Origin: Sambucus nigra
Taxonomy: Eukaryota; Streptophyta; Magnoliopsida; Dipsacales; Adoxaceae
Direction: 5' to 3'
NCBI GenBank assembly: GCA_949130495.1
Contig: OX422214.1
Location: forward strand, 251,910,187-251,974,186
DNA length: 64,000 nucleotides
Shown here piece after piece: positions 36,520-49,039 of this stretch. The notes under the pieces were generated by a model, which ran no database searches, was not told the DNA's origin, and saw only the letters and a program-made list of their open reading frames with translations. The position numbers and the translations under genes are program-made. How positions within the stretch are numbered: the stretch's first letter is position 1; each line of letters starts with the position of its first letter.

Positions 36520-38416
36520 TTAACCTTTGGATTTAGCATGGGAGGTACCACGTGATAGAAAATGAGAATCATAAATCCTATCTTATAAATTTACCAAGTC
36601 GGATCTCCTAACCCAAACAAGTGAAGAGTGATAATCTCGGGATTGGCTGACCTTGGCAACCTCGGTGACCTTACTCTTGGATTTCCTAGGACCTCTTATA
36701 AGATCAAAATAAAATTTCCTAAGATGACTTTTTTGTCCACAATGTGAACAAGTAAAAACTCGAAAAAAAGTAGTACCTAAGGATCGACCCTTAAAATGGT
36801 TCCTAGATGATTCTCCTAAACTTATGGTTTTGGCTTTACTAGATGAAGCATTTTGGGAATAAAAGCCAATACCACACAAGTTATTTTTAATTTGGACGGT
36901 TCCTAATATTTTGTCTAATTTTTTGGACCGACACTCCAAATCAAATTTGACTCAACTTGGATCTCGCAACTTTTCTTCTAATTCAACAATTTTTGACTCA
37001 AGTAAAAAACTACTTTATTCAAACTCGAGAAACTCCTTTTTCATAGCCTCCATTAAACCTCTAAGGCTATCTCTCTCACCTTCTACATACTCAATCTTCT
37101 CACATGTACTAAGGTCTTCCATTAAAGCACTCTCATTATTTACCTTGGCACGTTCTCTCAAACAAGATTCTAACTTCAAGTTTTCCCTTTTTATCTTTAT
37201 TGATTCTTCATATAATTCTCTAAAGGCAATTTTAAGTTCACTCTCATCAACCTCCTCTTCACTTTCACTCTCTCTTTCTTCTCCACTCTCACAACCATCA
37301 AAATTTTGGGATTCACAAACTTTGGCATTGGAAGTGTCATGTATTATTATGTCATTATTGGACGAGTTCTCACATTCACTTACATGACTCGCCACAAAGT
37401 TAGTCTCAATGGGAGAATCGGGTCCCTCTTACGCTTCACTATCACTAAGAGTGGCATAGTATGAAATTGGGTTCTTGCCCTCCTTCCTCAACTTAGTGGG
37501 ACACTTACGCGACCTATGTCCATAACCCTCACAACCATAACACCTGTTTGACTCATCCCAATTAAGATCTTTATTTGAAATTTTAGGTATTTTCTCGGCT
37601 TTGTAATGCTTAGACTTATCAAATTTCTTAAAATAATTTTTAAGTTTATCTTTGTTAAACTTAAGAAATTTTCATAACTTCCTAGGAAACATAGCCATAT
37701 CCTCCCAGTCAATATCACTCTCATCATCCGAAACTTGTTTTTCCTCATTTCGGGCCTTCAAAGGTATGCCATTATCTTTCTTCTTCTCATATCTGGAAAG
37801 AAACATATCAATTTCATAGGTTTGTAAATCACCTACAAGATCTTCTAGTCTCGTAGAGTGCAAGGTGGGCAAAGAATTCAACACGGTCACTTTAGGAATA
37901 AATCTATCGGGTAAGAACCTTAAAAATTTCTTTACTACATGGTCATCGGGTATCTTTTCTCCCAAATTAAAAGTTGAATTTAAAATATTGGAAAGTCTAG
38001 CATAGAAGTCATCAAAAGTCTCATTTTCCAACATTCTAATGGTTTCAAATTGAGTGGTGAGGTTTTAGAGTTTTGAAGATTTTATGACACTCATTCCTTC
38101 ATGGGTGAGTTGTATAATATCCCTTGCCTCTCATAAGTCATAATCCGATGAAATTGATCAGGTGTGACCGCACTAAAAACATCATTCAAACCACTGTAAT
38201 CAAAATTCGCTAACTTAAACTTACCCTCACTCTAAGACACTACGGGTTTTAGAACTCTCACATTATTTTCAACATGAATTGGTGGAGACCACCCTTTAAT
38301 TATCGATTGCCAAACCCGCTCATCTAAGGACTTAAGTGTCGAACGCATACGCACCATCCAGTACGCGTACTTTGAACCCTAAAAAATAAGAAATTTTTTG
38401 TAATGCATCTTTTCCA
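36520..38416 (-). pseudogene. Gag of the left array unit
   Basis: It starts at ATG 38416-38414 and ends at TAA 36522-36520 after SHAKSKG. Breaks include an early TAG, a shift near 38130, a TAA near 37430 and stops near 37015, 36950 and 36583. The first CCHC knuckle (CYGCEGYGHRSRKC, near 37540) is intact. An acidic segment and a coiled coil follow (37395-36940). The second knuckle has lost its last Cys to Tyr (CSHCGQKSHLRKFY, near 36740). It is homologous along its length to the Gag at 13609-15477. Confidence 0.8.
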
Positions 38417-38456
38417 TTATCTATAAAATGATCTAAATGCAATAACTTAGTGATCC

Positions 38457-38470
38457 TAGATCGGATACCA
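38457..38470 (-). other. Degenerate tRNA-iMet primer site
   Basis: On the minus strand TGGTATCCGATC stands where TGGTATCAGAGC is expected, next to LTR B. Confidence 0.65.
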
Positions 38471-38475
38471 CTTGT

Positions 38476-39960
38476 TGGAACTATATGCCTCAAACTTTAA
38501 AGTCCAAATGGGATGCTTCACAAATAATAAATTCCTTTTCAAATTTTAACAATTAAATTCCGAATTTTAATTTTACTCGAAATTAAAATTAAACAACACA
38601 CATATTTAAACTTTTCAATTCAAACAAAATCAATTCAACCCAAGTATAGAAGTTTGCCTAACAATAACTAATTCAATTTTCAATATAGGGCAAACCAAAT
38701 TTTACCAAATTAAATTCTGAACTTGAATTAATTTAAACTTAAACTTACCCAAACAAATTTTAGCACCAAATTAAATGAGATTGTTTTTAAACTAAATTTC
38801 ATCTTGATTAAACCTAAGCATGCATTCTAAGTGATTTTTGCAAGATAAAATAATCACAGTCACACTACGCTGCGATGTACGAGGAAAACCCAAATGGAAA
38901 AAATCTCGGTCAGCCCAGCCTACAAATCCACTAGGTATGGCAATTTTACAAAAGACAAGACAACAGACTTTCACAACTAACTTGAATACCTTCAAGCCTT
39001 GATGATCCTTCTTGCTTACACCTCCGCCTAGTTGATAACCACGAAATCCACCCCAGTCTCGAAATCCACCGATGGGGTTTGGCCTCTGTCAACCACACAC
39101 GGTGCCTTTCACCGTACGGAAATGCCGCAGAAAAACAAACTCCTTTTGGGGATAGAGATGAACCCAAACTATTCTTTATAGGTAGAGAAGTAAAATAAGT
39201 GCCAAACAATATCCAAGCAAGATATATATAAAAAAAGAACTTGGATTCAAACTAAAATGGGTGTAAGCATGTGTTTTATAACATTTTAAAGGTTAACATA
39301 TGAATTGGAACTTTTGGATGAATAAATTTTTCTTTCAAGGTGTTAGAAATTCTCCAAAAGGTTATCAGAAATTAACAAAATAACAGCTCCCGCTGAAATG
39401 TCATTCGAAAGACATTTTGAGTTCGTCTGAACGACAGTGTTTGAACGAGAATACAGTTAAAAAATTAGGCAAAAATCTCGTTGGAAATTCTCGTTTGAAC
39501 GAACTTCGAATGAAAAAACAGAGTTTTTTCCAAATATTCGTCTGAAGCTCATTTGATGTTCGTTCGAACGACATATCTCGTTTAAATGAGAATCCGGATC
39601 GTTCGAACGAAATCTCAAAAAATTCTAATTTCAATTTTTAAGCCCAAAATTTTATGACAAGTTCTAAAATGATTTTCTAAGAAAACTATATAAAAATAAC
39701 ACCCATAAAAACTATTCCAAGTCTCTCTCTATATATTAAATGCATTCATACCTTTTGGAGACACTTGAATCCAAATGTTGATGACGTGAAACTTGGCACG
39801 AAAATGAGCAAGGATATATTCTTTAATTTCTGGCCACTACGTCTTCAATATACACTCGTCATAGGCTTGAAAGGATACAACATGAACATCTATCTCAAAT
39901 TGTTTTGTCCGAAATTAAGCCAATACAACAAATTGACTCGATTGGAAATTTATCCTTACA
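38476..39960 (-). repeat. LTR B, shared by both array units (1485 bp)
   Basis: It has a purine tract (AAAGGGGGAGATT) on one side (from 39961) and a degenerate primer site (38457-38470) on the other. It is therefore both the 3' LTR of the right unit and the 5' LTR of the left unit. Its motif array is at 39401-39610. The TATA position holds only a short ATATATATA. Confidence 0.85.
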
Positions 39961-41799
39961 AATCTCCCCCTTTGGATATCCCGGGACAAAACCAAAAATA
40001 AAAAATCCTTTGGGCCGTCAAGCACTTCTAGACACAATCCCACCCCCAAAAATAAAAGACGCGCTTGACTCGACTCATAGAAGCTTTGCCGCTGTACCAA
40101 ATTTTCCGCTAAAATGAATTCCTGCACACTTAACCATCAAACGCATAGGGAATATAACAATATTAAATGCGGAAAATAAATACTCCCACTTAATTAATTC
40201 TCATCCTTTATCTAACAATGTCTACCTAAGAAGATTGCGCATTCCCCCTAAGTTAGAGCTCCCAAAATAAAGGATTAAATACCATTTCTACCCCTTTTTG
40301 TTTGGGAATTGACAAAGGTTGAAGAATTATAAAACAACTTATTTCTCCCCAATTAAAGTAAAAACTCCCCCTAAATCAAACATGGGATGAATAAAATGGA
40401 AGAACAAGTTAAATATGCGATGGTGCATAAATGACGAGCAATAAAGCATATGGGCAACAATGAAGTATAACTAATCCACATAAATAGAATTGAATATCAA
40501 CTATGATGTGATAACAAAAGATATCAGTTAATGTATTATGCTAAGCATGGGATATCAAACCAAAATTCGCAACAATAGAGATGGAATAGCTAGCAAGGCA
40601 AAGAATCAAAACGAAAAAATAACATATATATACATACACAAAAGGTATTAAAGAAGCACAAGAATATGTATATAAATATAAACACACAAATGACACAACT
40701 CAAAATAGCATATGCTTTCCACACTCATATGGCATAAATGTGTCATATGGAAACAAAAGTGAAGGGGTGTGAACTAGTAACGAAATAATTAAGACCCAAT
40801 AACTTAAATATGTTAACGGAGTTCTCATTTGATTACAAAAATTTATCAACTAAGATTTAGCCTTACATGACAAGATAAAGTGAACTCTATGAATAGACAA
40901 GCACAATGCATACAAGCCTATCATATTGATGATTCTAGAAACCAATTGTGTCATGACAAAATAGCTCAACTACGATACAAAGTCATTGTGCAAACTCGTT
41001 GTTATACCATCCAAACTCCCTCAAGATAATAATATTCTTTTTTTTCTTTTGAATGAATATATCAATCTAAACAAACTAGGCCTTATCTATATTTCTTTAT
41101 AATGCCACATTTTTCTTTTAGGTCCATTGCAAACGGTGGCTTAATCGCAAAGGATGATAGTTCCTTTCGTAGCCCTTCACCGTGCACTTCATATATAATT
41201 TTTTTAACACATAATAATCTCACGTGCAACGGTTCTAACATGAACAAATCCTCCTAAGTCACAAAATATGTAGATGACCATATTGGTAGGAGAACATCTC
41301 ATAGAGCTCAAATATACATGTGAAGTTAAAGGTTCAAAAGAGCTCGTGAATGTGTGTGAGAAGGAATATAAAAAGTGAATCCATTAAGCAAGTAAAATTC
41401 AAACTACCCCATGTAACCATGACAAAGAACACTTTATGGATTGGAATTCCTAACCAAAAGTTCTAGCCACATGGAAGTGAAATGATAGGATTTAACACAA
41501 ACATATGCCATAAAAGGTGGGTAAAACTCAAATATAGACACAAAAAAAACTTTTTGAGTTTTTCAAGGTTAACCAACACAAACAAAATTGCGCAAAAGAC
41601 AAACAAAAATCTTTTTGTATTTTTCATTTAATACCAAAAAAATGAAAAAAAGGATAAAATACAAAAGATAAACAAGTAATAATTCTAGCAAGGCATATAT
41701 GATAAAGCATGGACGAGAAAATGGCAAACAAACATACAACTAGCAAGCGTATATAACATGTAGTACAAAAGCTTGTGTATGTAAACAAAGCTAACACAT
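39961..41799 (-). other. Noncoding region of the right array unit
   Basis: It aligns with 34614-36519, including the conserved GTCCATTGCAAACGGTGGCT block near 41120. No coding frame. Confidence 0.75.
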
Positions 41800-43697
41800 T
41801 CAACCTTTGAATTTAGCATGGGAGGTATCACGTGATAGAAAATGACAATCATAAATCCTATCTTGTAAAGTTACCAAGTCGGATCTCCTAACACAAACAA
41901 GTGAAGAGTGATAATCTCGGGATTGGGTGACCTTGGCTACCTCGGTGACCTTACTCTTGGATTTCCTAGGACCTCTTTTAAGATCAAAACAAAATTTCTT
42001 AAGATGACCTTTTTGTCCACAATGTGAACAAGTAAAAAGTCGGCGAAAAGTAGTACCTAAGGATCGACCCTAAAATTGTTCCAAGATGATTCTCCTAAAC
42101 TTATGGTTTTGGCTTTACTAGATGAAGCATTTTGGGAATCGAAGCCAATACCACACAAGTCATTTTTAATTTGGACGGTTCCTAATATTTTGTCTAATAT
42201 TTTGGACTCACACTCTAAATCAAATTTGACTCGATTTGAGTCTCTCAACTTTTCTTCTAATTCAATAATTTTTGACTCAAGTAAAAAACTACTCTCTTCA
42301 AACTCGAGAAGCTCCTTTTTCATAGCCTCTATTAAACCTCTAAAGCTATCTCTCTCACGTTCTACGTACTCAAGTTTTTCACGAATAATTTTCTCACGTG
42401 CCCGAAAGCCTTCCACTTGAGCACTCTCATTATTGACCTTGACATGTTCTCTCAAACAAGCTTATAACTTCAAGTTAGCCCTTTTTATCTTTATTGATTC
42501 TTTATATAATTCTCTAAAGGCAATTTGAAGTTCATTCTCATCAACATCCTCTTCACTTTCACTCTCACGTTCTTCTCCACTCTCATAACCATCAAAATTT
42601 TGGGATTCACAAACTTTGGCCTTGGAAGTGTCATGTATTATTATGTCATCATTTGACGAGTTCTCACATTCACTTACATGACTCGCCACAAAGTTAGGCT
42701 CAATGGGTGAATCGGGTCCCTCGTCTGTTTCACTATCACTAAGGGCGACATTGTATGAAATTGGGTTCTTGCCCTCCTTCCTTAGCCTAGTGGGACACTC
42801 ACACGACCTATGGCCATAACACTTACTCGAATCATCCCTATTAAGATCTTCTTTTGATTTTTAGGGATTTTCTCGGCTTTGTAATGCTTAGACTTGTCAA
42901 ATTTCTTAAAATCATTTTTAAGTTTATCTTTGTTAAACTTAAGAAATTTTCGAAACTTTCTAGCAAACATAGTCGTATCCTCCGAGTCAATATCACTCTC
43001 ATCATTCGAAACTCATTTTTCCTCCTTTAGGGCCTTCAAAGCTAAGCCCTTATGTTTCTTCTTCTCATCTTTGGAGGAAAACATATCAAGTGCGTAGGTT
43101 TGTAAATCACCTATAAGCTCTTCTAGTTTCGTAGAGAGCTAGGTGGGTAAAGAATTCAACTCGGTCACTTTAGGAATAAATCTATCGGGGAAGGACCTTA
43201 AAATTTTCTTTACTACACAGTCATCGGGTATCTTTTCATCCCAAATTAAAATATAAATTTACAATATCGGAAAGTCTAGCATAGAAGTCATCAAAAGTCT
43301 CACTTTGCAACATCCTAATGGTTTCAAATTGAGTGGTGAGGTTTTGGAGTTCTGAAGATTTCACGACACTCGTTCCTTCAGGGGTGAGTTGTAAAATATC
43401 CCATGCCTCCTTAGAAGTCTCACAAGTCATAATCCGGTGAAATTCTTCCGATGTTACCACACTAAAGAGAGCATTCAAACCACGGTAATTAAAATTCGCT
43501 AACTTAATTTTTCCCTCACTCCAAGACTCTACGGGTTTTGGAACTCTCACATTATTTTCAACATGCATTGGTGGAGACCACCCTTTAATTATCGAGTGCC
43601 AAACCCGCTCATCTAAGGGCTTAAGTGACGAACGCATATGCGCCTTCCAATACACGTATTTTAAACCATAAAAAATAGGAAATTTAGTGTAATGCAT
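41800..43697 (-). pseudogene. Gag of the right array unit
   Basis: The first usable ATG is 43697-43695; an upstream position that is ATG in the sister copy is TTG here. The N-terminal 150 codons are open (YWKAHMRSSLK, MTCETSKEAWDIL). Frame changes lie near 43235 and between 42970 and 42690, with stops near 42460 and a further shift near 42070. The coiled coil (about 42640-42190) and the second CCHC knuckle (CSHCGQKGHLKKFC, near 42030-41989) are preserved. The end is SHAKFKG then TGA at 41802-41800, the same stop position as in the two sister Gags. Confidence 0.8.
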
Positions 43698-43746
43698 ATT
43701 TTCCAATATCGAAAAAGGATCTAAATGCAATAACTTAGCGATCCTA

Positions 43747-43758
43747 GCTCTGATACCA
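43747..43758 (-). other. Primer binding site, tRNA-iMet
   Basis: On the minus strand an exact TGGTATCAGAGC five bases from LTR C. Confidence 0.9.
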
Positions 43759-43763
43759 ATTTT

Positions 43764-44504
43764 TGGAACCATATGCCCCAAACTTTAAAGTCCAAATGGG
43801 ATGGTTCACAAATTACAAATTCCTTTTCAAATTTAACAATTAAATTCCAAATTTTAATTTTACGCCAAATTAAAATTAAACAACACAAATATTTAAACTT
43901 TTCCATTCTAACAAAATTAATTTAGCCCAAGTCTAGAAATTTGTCTAACAATAATTAATTCAATTTTCAATATAGGCCAAACCAAATTTTATCAAATAAA
44001 ATTCTAGACTTGAATTAATTTAAACTTAAACTTACCCAAACAAATTTTATCACCAAATTAAATGAGATTGTGATTAAACCAAATTTTATCTTGATTAAAC
44101 CTAAGCATGCATTCTTAATGATTTTTGCAAGATAAAATAATCATAATCACACTACGCGGCGATGTACGCGAAAAATCCAAATGGAAAAAACCTCGGATGA
44201 CCCAGCCTACAAATCCATTAGGTATGGAAAGTTTACAAAAGAAAAGACAACAGACCTACACAACTGACTTGATTCCCTTCAAGCCTCGATGCTCCTTCTT
44301 GGTTCAACCTTCGCCTAGTTGATAACCATTGAATCCATCGCAGTCTCGGAATCCACCGATGGGGTCTGGCCTCCGTCAACCACACATGGTGCCTTTAACC
44401 GTATGAGAACGCCGTAGTAAAACAAACTCCTTTTTGGGGTAGAGATGAACCCAAACTCTTCTTTATAGGTATAGAAGTAAAATCGGTGCCAAACAATCTC
44501 CAAG

Positions 44505-44565
<61 letters not shown>

Positions 44566-44698
44566 GAACTTGATTCAAACTAAAATGGGTGTATAAACAT
44601 GTGTTTTGGAACAAATTTGATCTTTAAAGGTTAACACATGAATTGGAACTTTTGGATGAATAAATTTTGCTCTCAAGGTGTTAGAAATTCTCCAAAAA
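43764..44698 (-). repeat. LTR C, truncated (935 bp kept)
   Basis: It aligns with LTRs A and B from 43764 to about 44698 and then stops, losing the U3 part with the motif array. A (TA)n run occupies 44507-44562. Confidence 0.85.
44507..44562. repeat. (TA)n microsatellite in LTR C
   Basis: About 28 TA units at the same LTR position as the run in LTR A. Confidence 0.95.
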
Positions 44699-44757
44699 TT
44701 TATGTGGTGTCTATTCGACGAATTTCACTTATTCCAAGCTCACCCATCAAGGGGATC

Positions 44758-46665
44758 TGTATACACCCCATTTTGGGACCCCCTAATTCTCTCCTTAGGA
44801 CCCTATCACCTCCTCGTTTCACTACAAACCCTAATTCATACTTCAAGTATTGATTTAGATGCCATCGGGTGCTCCCGGACCCCGGGCCCCATTTGAACCC
44901 GGTCTACTCTATGTTTCGAGAGAAAACTCTTTGAATCTTCGAAGAGCATTGAATACCCTTTCTAAAGGTCTGCTTTGTGCATGATTTTGACTTGCGGTGC
45001 GGACGAACAATTCATTTTCCCCCTAAAACTGATTCAGAGGCCACCAGACACTCCTGGACTCCATTTGACCAAAGTCAAATCTTCAGCTCAAACGGGACTA
45101 AATGAATCCTCGAAGGGCACTTAATACCCTTACTAACAGTCTGCCATGTGTGCGATTCGGACTTACGGTGTGGATGAATGATCCATTTTACTTATACATG
45201 TCACCACGCACTTTCGGTCCCCCATTTACTAAAGTCAACTCTCCGAACCTATCAAAAATCATTGGAATTTTGAAGTACATCTCCTATCCTTTCCAACGGT
45301 CCCCCCCGTGCACGATTATGACTTACCATGCGAACGAACGATCCGTTAGCATCCGATAATCTCCCATCCAAAGGACTGACGTGCGCTTCCGAGCCACATT
45401 TGACCCAAAGTCAACTCCCAGACCTGATAGCAATCCCAAGGACTCTCAAAGATATCTCAATTACCTTTCTAACGATATACCTCGTGCACGATTTGGATTG
45501 ATTGATCGCGTTCTACGACCATTTTTCCAGAAAAATTTGCACGAGACTGCCAATCGGCAGGTTCAAGACCCTACCTATCGCCAATATGCCTAGGTTCACC
45601 TGCCGATTAGCAAGACCAGGGCTATACCGATCGGTAGTCCCCTGGCCCTATAAGAGGAGGGCCTTACCTCATTACCAAGCACAACTGGACCTCATATCCA
45701 TCACCCTCACTGATCTTAGCAACATTCTCTCGAAGTCAACGCGATTTCCACATCCAAAAACCATTTCCAACATTCCTTTTCATCATCCCTTTTACCAAAC
45801 TTGGTAAACTAACCATCGATCATCTTTATTCAAGTGCAAGGGAAGCCCTTCAAGGTCAATGATGAAGCTCAAGTTCTCCAAGAAGGTTCAATTTTCTCAC
45901 TTTCTCTCTAAATTCTCTTAGTTTTGCATTATATTTTTTCATTACTTAGCCTTTTATTCCTTTAAATCACATAGCTTCATATACCCTTTTATTAAGCATT
46001 ATTGCACATACTTTATTTTTCATATAAAAAAAACAAAATCCGGAAAAAGAGGGTTTGTTCATAAAATCCAAACGAGAATTCTCATATTTTTCTCACACTA
46101 AAACATATTTTTCTACACACACATAAACAAGAGAAATCCCCGGTTGGATTTATGGGATAAACGCCACCCTTCGTACTCCATGCGAACTACGCAGACATCA
46201 AGGCCTTTATAGGCTACGTAGGTGTCTCGAAATAAAATTCGAGACTCGAGTCCTTATTTCCTAATTTCTTAATTTTTTTTATTATCTAATTTCTCTGAAT
46301 TCCGCATTTTATCCCGCACATATTATCGTTCCACTATAACGAGCAATATTGCAATAAACGCATAAATCATATTTGTATTATCTTGGGAATATTCCTATGG
46401 ATGGCTTCACTCTGTCTTTTCCATGACACGAGTTGAATGATTCCTACTTCCATTATGTATAAACACGCACACACATTTTACGAATAAATAAAGGAAAATA
46501 ACAACACAAACACATGAGAGGCCACAAGGGCGGGATGGGTGCCTAACACCTTCTCATTCCGTAACTTAGCCCTGGAACCCCCTCAAACTTTTGGTTTTGT
46601 ACGTATGAGTATGTCTTCAATGTCGTCTCTCAGGGCGGCTATATTTTCTTTTATCTGCTTTAAGT
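44758..46665 (+). repeat. Tat/Ogre-like 5' LTR fragment
   Basis: It begins TGTATACACCCCATTTTGGG and contains a TATA box (CCCTATAAGAGG, near 45650), a CT-rich leader, a tract near 46180-46260 about an amino-acid-like TACGTAGG repeat, and then a TGACGACTCC site at about 46676. That site resembles the TGGCGACTCC primer site of Ogre/Tat elements. The right boundary is estimated from it. There is no internal coding region and no second LTR. The lineage call is by layout and primer site only. Confidence 0.45.
45547..45636 (+). promoter_or_regulatory. Palindromic motifs just upstream of TATA
   Basis: CTGCCAATCGGCAG (45547-45560), a related CTGCCGATTAGCA near 45600 and the perfect palindrome TACCGATCGGTA (45625-45636) lie within 90 bp. 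The last ends about 12 bp before the TATA box. The role is inferred from position. Confidence 0.5.
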
Positions 46666-46785
46666 AAAATAGACTGACGACTCCATATCTCTACATTCAT
46701 CCCACACTGACGACTGCCAAAGCGCTCCCGAGCGGAACGCGGGACCCTTCCGAATACCGGATCGGGATGGCCACACTACACATTC
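46666..46785 (+). other. Probable primer site and start of internal region
   Basis: TGACGACTCC at about 46676 is the presumed degenerate tRNA primer site. A GC-richer stretch with CGAGCGGAACGCGGGACCC follows and then breaks off into AT-rich sequence near 46785. Confidence 0.35.
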
Positions 46786-46895
46786 ATTTTCTACTTATTC
46801 ATTATATAATTATTCTAAATTTTGATGTTCAACAAAATTTTCATTATCTAAATCTTCTATACTTTGATGTTCAACATCAATATATTCTTTTTTTA

Positions 46896-47012
46896 TTATT
46901 TTTGTTTATTAAAATATTTATTTAGTGAACCCGCTAGTTTTGATGTTTCTACTTCAATTTTTTTTCGTCTTTTTCTTTTTTCGTGACCGGAGAGATATTT
47001 TCTAGTAGACAT
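46896..47012 (-). pseudogene. hAT transposase N-terminus
   Basis: 38 codons begin MSTRKYLSGHEKRKRRKK and continue to a KYF motif. This matches the conserved lysine-rich start (KY-SG-EKRKK...) of TTF-type zinc-finger hAT transposases. Two consecutive stop codons end it. No zinc finger, catalytic DDE or dimerisation region is present, because the sequence is lost beyond about 46800. The start is supported by the conserved motif at residue 4 onward. Confidence 0.55.
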
Positions 47013-47382
47013 ATTCACACAACAGCAAGTGTAATTTGCAAACACAAAAATTAATCACAACAATATTGACAATACTAAGGAAAAATGCTAAAGAGGAACA
47101 ATAAAACCTGATTTGTAACCAATTTGAGAGCAATCTCAAATTATAATTTGTAAACGCCCAAATAACAAATTGGAATCTACAATAAAAAAACACAACACAA
47201 ATATTAGTAGTAACACAAACAAATTTTTACAGAGGGAAAAAATATAACAAAGAAAATGAATAAAATTTACTTAGACAAACAAGCTCCAACCAATCTCCAA
47301 ACAAGCCATAACTTTCTGAAATTGAAGAAATTGAAACCCTATATTTTTAACCCTTATTATGATGAGGTTGTTTTAAGAAAAT

Positions 47383-47399
47383 GGGGGGGGGGGGGGGGG
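47383..47399 (+). repeat. G17 homopolymer
   Basis: Seventeen G residues followed by further G-rich segments to 47515. The region could form several G-quadruplexes. Confidence 0.95.
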
Positions 47400-47924
47400 A
47401 GGGGCTGGTCAATTTTTTTTTTTGGGGGGTGGGCGGGATGTCCGAAAATTGTATTTTGGTGGGGGTGGGGCTACTACGACAACCCGAAAATAAGGGGTTG
47501 GAGGGGCGGGGGTAAGGAATGGGGAATTATTGTTTTCTTGCTTTGGTTAGTACTAGAGAGATTAGTGTGAGAGAGAAGAGAAGAAGATAGTGAGAGACGA
47601 AAGTGGGTGAGAAATGAGAGAGTTAAGGTTGAAAATGAATAAGTAAATGGGTTGGGTTGGGTTATGCTGGTGGGTTTAGTGTGTGCGTTTATTTTTTAGT
47701 CTGTGGTTTGGTTATTATGTTGTTGACTTTAATGTGTGGGTTTATTTTACATGGAACAAATTTTATTTGTGGGGGGCTTTTTTTAAGTGATAACTCTAAT
47801 TTTTTTCACAACTAATTTTTTTTGGGGGGCCTTTTTTCATAACTAATTTTTTTTATACCTAATTTTTTTTCCTGAAGGGGCCCCTAGCCGACGGCCTAGT
47901 TTTCCTATGCCTAGAGCCGACCAT

Positions 47925-49039
47925 GGGTGTAGGTAGATCGAGGGTTGTAAAAAGGTAAATTGGGTTTAAATAAAAAGTCTCTTTGGAATTAAAATAAGAA
48001 TCGAGCCCCAGGTTTCTTTAATAATGTCGGCTTTTTAAGGCTCAAATGATCATTTTGAGACATAAATTATAATATTATAACAAAAGTAATCATCTTACTT
48101 GAATCAATTTCAACCGTTGGATATAATTTGTGGATTTCAATCTCAACAATAAATTAGGAAAGACCAAAAACCCATCCTCTTTTATTATATAGATATTGAT
48201 AGTTTTACTGATTGGTGGTGCGTGGGATAGACTTTTAGATGTAGCATTTGATTTTCATTACGGTTAATTTACCGAAGAAGGTAAAGTGAGAGTAAGATGC
48301 TAAGGGTATTCTTTTCCATAAATAAATATGAGGTAAGGTCTAGTTTTCAATTAATGATACTTAATAACGGAGTCGAACGACTGTTTATGTTATTTTTTCA
48401 ACTTGTAGCGGGTTGTCTAAATATCCTATTATTACAAAGTCAAATAAACCAAATATTAATATAGAAAAATAAATGTAATAGGAACTTCAACATAGTACAA
48501 TAAAATGGGTATATGCACCTGTATATCTAAGATTCTATCTGCATCCAACTATATCTAAGATTCATTTTGCGTCCAACTTATTCAAATGCATTAAAGCCAA
48601 CTACTTTAGCTAACTATTTCAATAAGAACAATTGATTACAGAAACTTGTAATGGTACAAGAACCAATATACCTACATAAATAAAAATAACCTAGAAATTT
48701 TTAAACCAACTATGAAATTTAATACGAAACAAAAGTGGAGAAAAAGAACAGGTGAAAAAGAAATGGGGAAGGGTCCTGTTGGAAGTTGATTTGTAGATTA
48801 AGACACTTTAGGTATTTTTTTTTTTAAATTCAAGCTAGAGGAATGCTCATAGCGTTGCTGCTTCTCTAAGTGGAAATCTACAGAATTTATTTCTAACCAA
48901 CCTATGGTGAATTTTAGCAAATAAAAAAATGTGGAATAGAACTCTTTAAATCAAATACGATTAACATTCAAGGTCAGTTCTCACATTCCACATCCTCTCT
49001 CTAAATATAGAAAACTACGCTGAATATAATGTCTTTCTT
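47925..49039. other. Spacer, no gene recognised
   Basis: AT-rich sequence. I see no domain, tRNA, complete transposon or LTR. It separates the hAT terminus from the Tekay-like LTR fragment. Confidence 0.5.

Larger units (their letters stand above)
33014..44698 (-). mobile_element. Tandem GAG-only array: three LTRs, two internal regions
   Basis: On the minus strand the order is LTR C (43764-44698, 5' part missing), primer site, gag, noncoding region, purine tract, LTR B (38476-39960), degenerate primer site, gag, noncoding region, purine tract, LTR A (33014-34613). Middle LTR B serves both neighbours. This is the product expected from unequal recombination between LTRs of one family. The two internal regions align along their length, including the noncoding part. 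Confidence 0.85.
46786..47924 (-). mobile_element. hAT element 5' remnant (TTF-type transposase)
   Basis: On the minus strand a terminus CATGGTCGGCTCTAGGCATA starts at 47924, like the terminal repeats of plant hAT elements with TTF/ZMYM-type transposases. About 900 bp downstream, ATG 47012-47010 opens a short frame typical of the N-terminus of those transposases. The interval is G-rich on the plus strand, with a G17 run at 47383-47399. The rest of the element is missing. Confidence 0.55.

Noticed and set aside
36911..37387. 158-codon plus-strand frame
   Set aside because: Antisense shadow of the minus-strand Gag coiled coil, with the same serine/leucine pattern.
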